Shown here: piece by piece, positions 5,786 through 8,270 of the stretch
Numbering within the stretch: position 1 is the first letter of the stretch
Layout of the letters: each line of letters starts with the position of its first letter
NCBI GenBank assembly: GCA_003509895.1
Contig: DOMJ01000038.1
Coordinates: 1-8,270 of the forward strand
DNA: 8,270 bases
Reading direction: 5' to 3'
Source of the DNA: Candidatus Uhrbacteria bacterium
Lineage (GTDB): Bacteria; Patescibacteriota; Patescibacteriia; UBA9934; UBA11717
Notes under the pieces: generated by a model
Seen by the model: the letters and a program-made list of their open reading frames with translations, nothing else
Database searches by the model: none
Told to the model about the DNA's origin: nothing
Made by a program: the position numbers and the translations under genes

Positions 5786-7097
5786 AGGCTATTGCTTTAC
5801 GCACGGCGTCTCGATCATCCCATGGAATCTTTCGGCCCTGTGCCACCGCCATAACAGGTTCAGAACCTTTGCCGGTAATCAACACAACGTCTCCCGAACG
5901 GGCCGCATCAATTGCTTGTTGAATCGCCTCCTGCCGGTCTAACAAACAAAAGATGTTCTTCCCCTCTACCATTCCGCCGTCGATGGCCCCTTGAGCAACG
6001 TCACGAATAATCTGCAGTGGATCATCATCATAAGGGTCCTCGTTTGTAACAATCACAATCGTATCTTTTTTGCTTGCGAGCGCTCCAATCTGTGCACGAC
6101 GTGCCACATCCCTTCCACCGCCAGCAGACCCCGTAACGTGAATAATTCGTTTTGGATGTAGGAGTGAAACCGCCTCATATAATGCTATGAGTGCGTATGG
6201 TTCCGGTGCATAATCTACAATAATGTCAGCTCCTTTGTAGGAAAATCGCTCCAACCTCCCCGGAATCGGATGTACGTTCTCGGCAGCCGCAAGAACATCT
6301 GAAAGCGAAAATCCCAAAGAGGTCACGGTCGTAATCGCCGCAAGAACGTTTTCAAAATAATACGCGCCAAGAAGCGGGATAGAGACCTCTCCCCCACGAA
6401 TGCGTGCTCGTGTCCCTGTACGCGTATGGGTAATCTCACTCGCTTCAATCATGTCATCCACGCGTACATCAAACACGTCTCTGTCCGCTCGTGCAAATCC
6501 AACCACGCGATCCACGTTCACGGCAGCCATTTCTTTGGCATGCGCATCGTTTAAATTCACGACAACGCATTTAGGTATTCGCTTTCCCTTGAGAATCTTC
6601 TGTGCAGAAACGGCAACAGCCTCAAAGAGTCTTTGTTTTGCCGTTTTATAGTTTTCAAATCCACCGTGTGCCTCCAAGTGTTCCGGTGTGAGATTCGTAA
6701 AAACGGCTGTATCAAATTGAATTCCTACATGCCGAAACTGTTCAATACCTTGTGAGGACACTTCCACAATCACATACCTACAATGCGCTTTCCACATCCG
6801 ATGGAGCATCTGCTGCGTTTGTGTGCGCCCAAGCATCGTCATTTTTTGCTTGTTCACCAACACCTGATCGGCAACACGAAAAGAATCCGTTGTTGTCCAC
6901 CCAACCGTTTCTCCCAACTCTATGAGAAGCTGGCCAATGAGTTGAGTTGTACTCGATTTCCCATTGGTTCCCGTTACACCAATCACCTGCATCCGCTTTG
7001 AAGGATAGCAATACAAAACCGCCGCTCCCTGTGCCAAAAGGTAATGGTATGGTCGCAACCACGATGCCGGAACAACTTTTTTGATTCTATGCAACAT
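5766..7097 (-). CDS. murE: MurE-like Mur ligase lacking the N-terminal UDP-binding domain
   Basis: A 443-residue ATP-dependent amino-acid ligase of the Mur family, closest to MurE, which adds the third residue to UDP-MurNAc-Ala-Glu in the cytoplasm. Visible motifs are the P-loop GVTGTNGKSST (40-50), EVSSQG (112-117), TNLTPEHLEAHG (134-145), YKTAKQRLF (150-158) with K154 as the likely carbamylated Lys, PIPGRLE (277-283), DYAPEP (295-300), NEDPYDDDP (352-360) and GKGSE (409-413). Typical MurE has about 100 residues before the P-loop; here there are 39, and an in-frame TGA at 7113-7115 rules out a longer start, so the N-terminal domain is truly absent. DYAPEP, NEDPY and GKGSE replace the usual DYAHTP, DNPR and GKGHE, so the amino acid added cannot be assumed to be diaminopimelate. 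It overlaps the ATPase gene by 11 bases. I give murE as the nearest family, not as proof of substrate. Confidence 0.82.
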   Translation of the reverse strand: MLHRIKKVVPASWLRPYHYLLAQGAAVLYCYPSKRMQVIGVTGTNGKSSTTQLIGQLLIELGETVGWTTTDSFRVADQVLVNKQKMTMLGRTQTQQMLHRMWKAHCRYVIVEVSSQGIEQFRHVGIQFDTAVFTNLTPEHLEAHGGFENYKTAKQRLFEAVAVSAQKILKGKRIPKCVVVNLNDAHAKEMAAVNVDRVVGFARADRDVFDVRVDDMIEASEITHTRTGTRARIRGGEVSIPLLGAYYFENVLAAITTVTSLGFSLSDVLAAAENVHPIPGRLERFSYKGADIIVDYAPEPYALIALYEAVSLLHPKRIIHVTGSAGGGRDVARRAQIGALASKKDTIVIVTNEDPYDDDPLQIIRDVAQGAIDGGMVEGKNIFCLLDRQEAIQQAIDAARSGDVVLITGKGSEPVMAVAQGRKIPWDDRDAVRKAIAYAEHTA

Positions 7098-8270
7098 GCG
7101 TACGTTTTTTAATCAGCAGATATCCTTCTTTGCCAACCTCAATGGCAATCAGTTTTACAACGGCAAGCAATCCTACCAACCCCCAATCGGAAGCAGAAAG
7201 TCCTATTGTTCGGAAGAGATCCTGCAACCAAGGCACATACACCACGGCCACCTGTGTAAGCAGGCCGATCAGCACAGCACCTACTAACCATCGGTTTGTA
7301 AAAGGATTCATACGGAAGAGGGATCGTCGTAGGCTCCGAACAGCAAACACATACAAGAGTGAGTCCACCGCCAACGCCGTAAAGATAATCGTCCGCAAAT
7401 GATCCGTTTGGACTCCCTTTGCGTGGAGAAAAAGATACAGAGCCAATAATCCAATATCCGTCAAGACTCCGATAAGGAAGATTAACACTTTCATCTCTGT
7501 ATTGACAACCGGTGTGTCTCGCCTGCGCGGAGGGCGTTGCATCACATCCGGTTCTGCTCGCTCCATGGTTAAAGCCAAATACGGAAGGCCGTCGGTCACT
7601 AAATTGATCCACAAAATTTGTACGGCCAAAATTGGTAACGGCAAACCGAGCAAAATGGTGCCGCTAATCAAAATAACCTCACTAAAACTATCTGCAACAA
7701 GATACACAATCACTTTCCGCATATTGTCAAAAATCACACGTCCCTCGTACACCGCAGCCGTGATGGAAGAAAGGTCATTATTGAGCAAAACCATATCCGA
7801 GGTCTCTTTGGCCACATCTGTGCCGGAGCCGACCGAGACACCAATATCGGCAGCTTTCATTGCGGCTGCATCATTCACACCGTCCCCCACCATCGCCACC
7901 ACTTCTCCACGTGCACGCCAAGCCTGAATAATCCGCAATTTATGCTGCGGCTCCACGCGCGCATAAATAGAGATACCAATAACGCGCTCTTTGAGTTCAT
8001 TGTCACTCATCTTATCCAGATCCGTTCCCAACACCACACCGTCATCCAACAAGGTCATCCCTGCATCATGCGCCACCACCACAGCCGTCTCCGGGTGATC
8101 TCCGGTAATCAATACCACTCGAACACCTGCCTCACGCAATGTACGGATACTCCCACGGGTACTCGGACGCAAGACATCCGAAATACCAATCAGCCCCTGA
8201 CACATCAATTCCGTTGGAAGTTCTGTTACCATCTCCTCTTGCGACTTCTTGGCCACCGCAAGCACGCGTA
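7087..8270 (-). CDS. P-type Ca2+-transporting ATPase, C-terminal part (5' end beyond window)
   Basis: The frame is open to the right edge (codons R-V-L-A-V-A-K, a typical P-type ATPase stretch), so the GTG at 8265 is an internal Val codon and not a start. Counting from that codon: phosphatase-domain motifs GISDVLRPS (27-35), ITGDHPETA (53-61) and MVGDGVND (125-132), then the hinge SGTDVAKETSDMVLLNND (147-164). The membrane part follows, with M5 DSFSE (192-196), M6 NLVTDGLP (221-228) and a C-terminal four-helix block (about 258-385). By analogy with SERCA, E196, N221, T224 and D225 match Ca2+ ligands, while the M5 Asn ligand appears as Ser194. This supports a P2A-type Ca2+ pump that exports Ca2+ from the cytoplasm. 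The phosphorylated DKTGT Asp, M1-M4 and the nucleotide domain lie outside the window. It is the first visible gene of the right-hand operon. Confidence 0.9.
   Translation of the reverse strand, partial: RVLAVAKKSQEEMVTELPTELMCQGLIGISDVLRPSTRGSIRTLREAGVRVVLITGDHPETAVVVAHDAGMTLLDDGVVLGTDLDKMSDNELKERVIGISIYARVEPQHKLRIIQAWRARGEVVAMVGDGVNDAAAMKAADIGVSVGSGTDVAKETSDMVLLNNDLSSITAAVYEGRVIFDNMRKVIVYLVADSFSEVILISGTILLGLPLPILAVQILWINLVTDGLPYLALTMERAEPDVMQRPPRRRDTPVVNTEMKVLIFLIGVLTDIGLLALYLFLHAKGVQTDHLRTIIFTALAVDSLLYVFAVRSLRRSLFRMNPFTNRWLVGAVLIGLLTQVAVVYVPWLQDLFRTIGLSASDWGLVGLLAVVKLIAIEVGKEGYLLIKKRTHVA

Noticed and set aside
8263..8265. GTG as start codon of the P-type ATPase
   Set aside because: The frame continues to the window edge in typical ATPase sequence (RVLAVA), so the gene is cut by the window and this is an internal codon.
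1..8270. CRISPR array, insertion sequence, prophage or integrase
   Set aside because: I saw no regularly spaced repeats, no transposase or integrase motifs and no terminal inverted repeats; apart from the orphan gene all genes are housekeeping envelope functions.

Overview
The window reads as ordinary bacterial chromosome under the standard code: TGA is used as a stop, including in two ATGA stop/start overlaps. Small proteins, tight overlaps, few clear Shine-Dalgarno sites, a Mur ligase with no N-terminal domain, and an FtsEX, FtsB/DivIC and membrane-parvulin set together suggest a Candidate Phyla Radiation (Patescibacteria) genome. This placement is an inference from gene style; no rRNA or other marker is present to confirm it.

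Layout from left to right. (i) 1-905: an isolated plus-strand gene with its own extended -10 promoter and two related inverted repeats. It encodes an unassigned 275-residue protein with weak ADP-ribosyltransferase-like features. (ii) 906-1073: a convergent gap with no gene. (iii) 1074-3650, minus strand: ftsE, ftsX and a CNNM/CorB-type ion-transport protein, read right to left as one tight operon. (iv) 3651-3874: the ftsE promoter, a promoter for a divergent plus-strand tRNA-Thr(CGT), the tRNA itself and its terminator. (v) 3875-8270, minus strand: a second operon read right to left. It holds a P-type Ca2+-ATPase (cut by the window edge), a MurE-like ligase, a bacterial PH-domain membrane protein, an FtsB/DivIC-like septum protein and a membrane-anchored parvulin-like protein. 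All junctions in it overlap by 4-23 bases.

The two minus-strand operons centre on the cell envelope. FtsE/FtsX is the ATP-driven transmembrane complex that controls wall hydrolysis at the septum, the FtsB/DivIC-like protein belongs to the divisome core, and the Mur ligase makes the peptidoglycan stem peptide. The parvulin-like protein probably handles folding outside the membrane. A calcium pump heads one operon and a CNNM protein ends the other, so divalent-cation transport sits beside wall and division genes in both.

I do not see a clear new multi-gene system. The items most worth checking are the orphan ART-like gene and its operator-like control region, the N-domain-less MurE-like ligase with altered active-site motifs, and the mutually exclusive ftsE/tRNA promoter pair. 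The ftsE, parvulin and ATPase ends given here differ from the longest or first-Met reading frames for the reasons stated in each entry.
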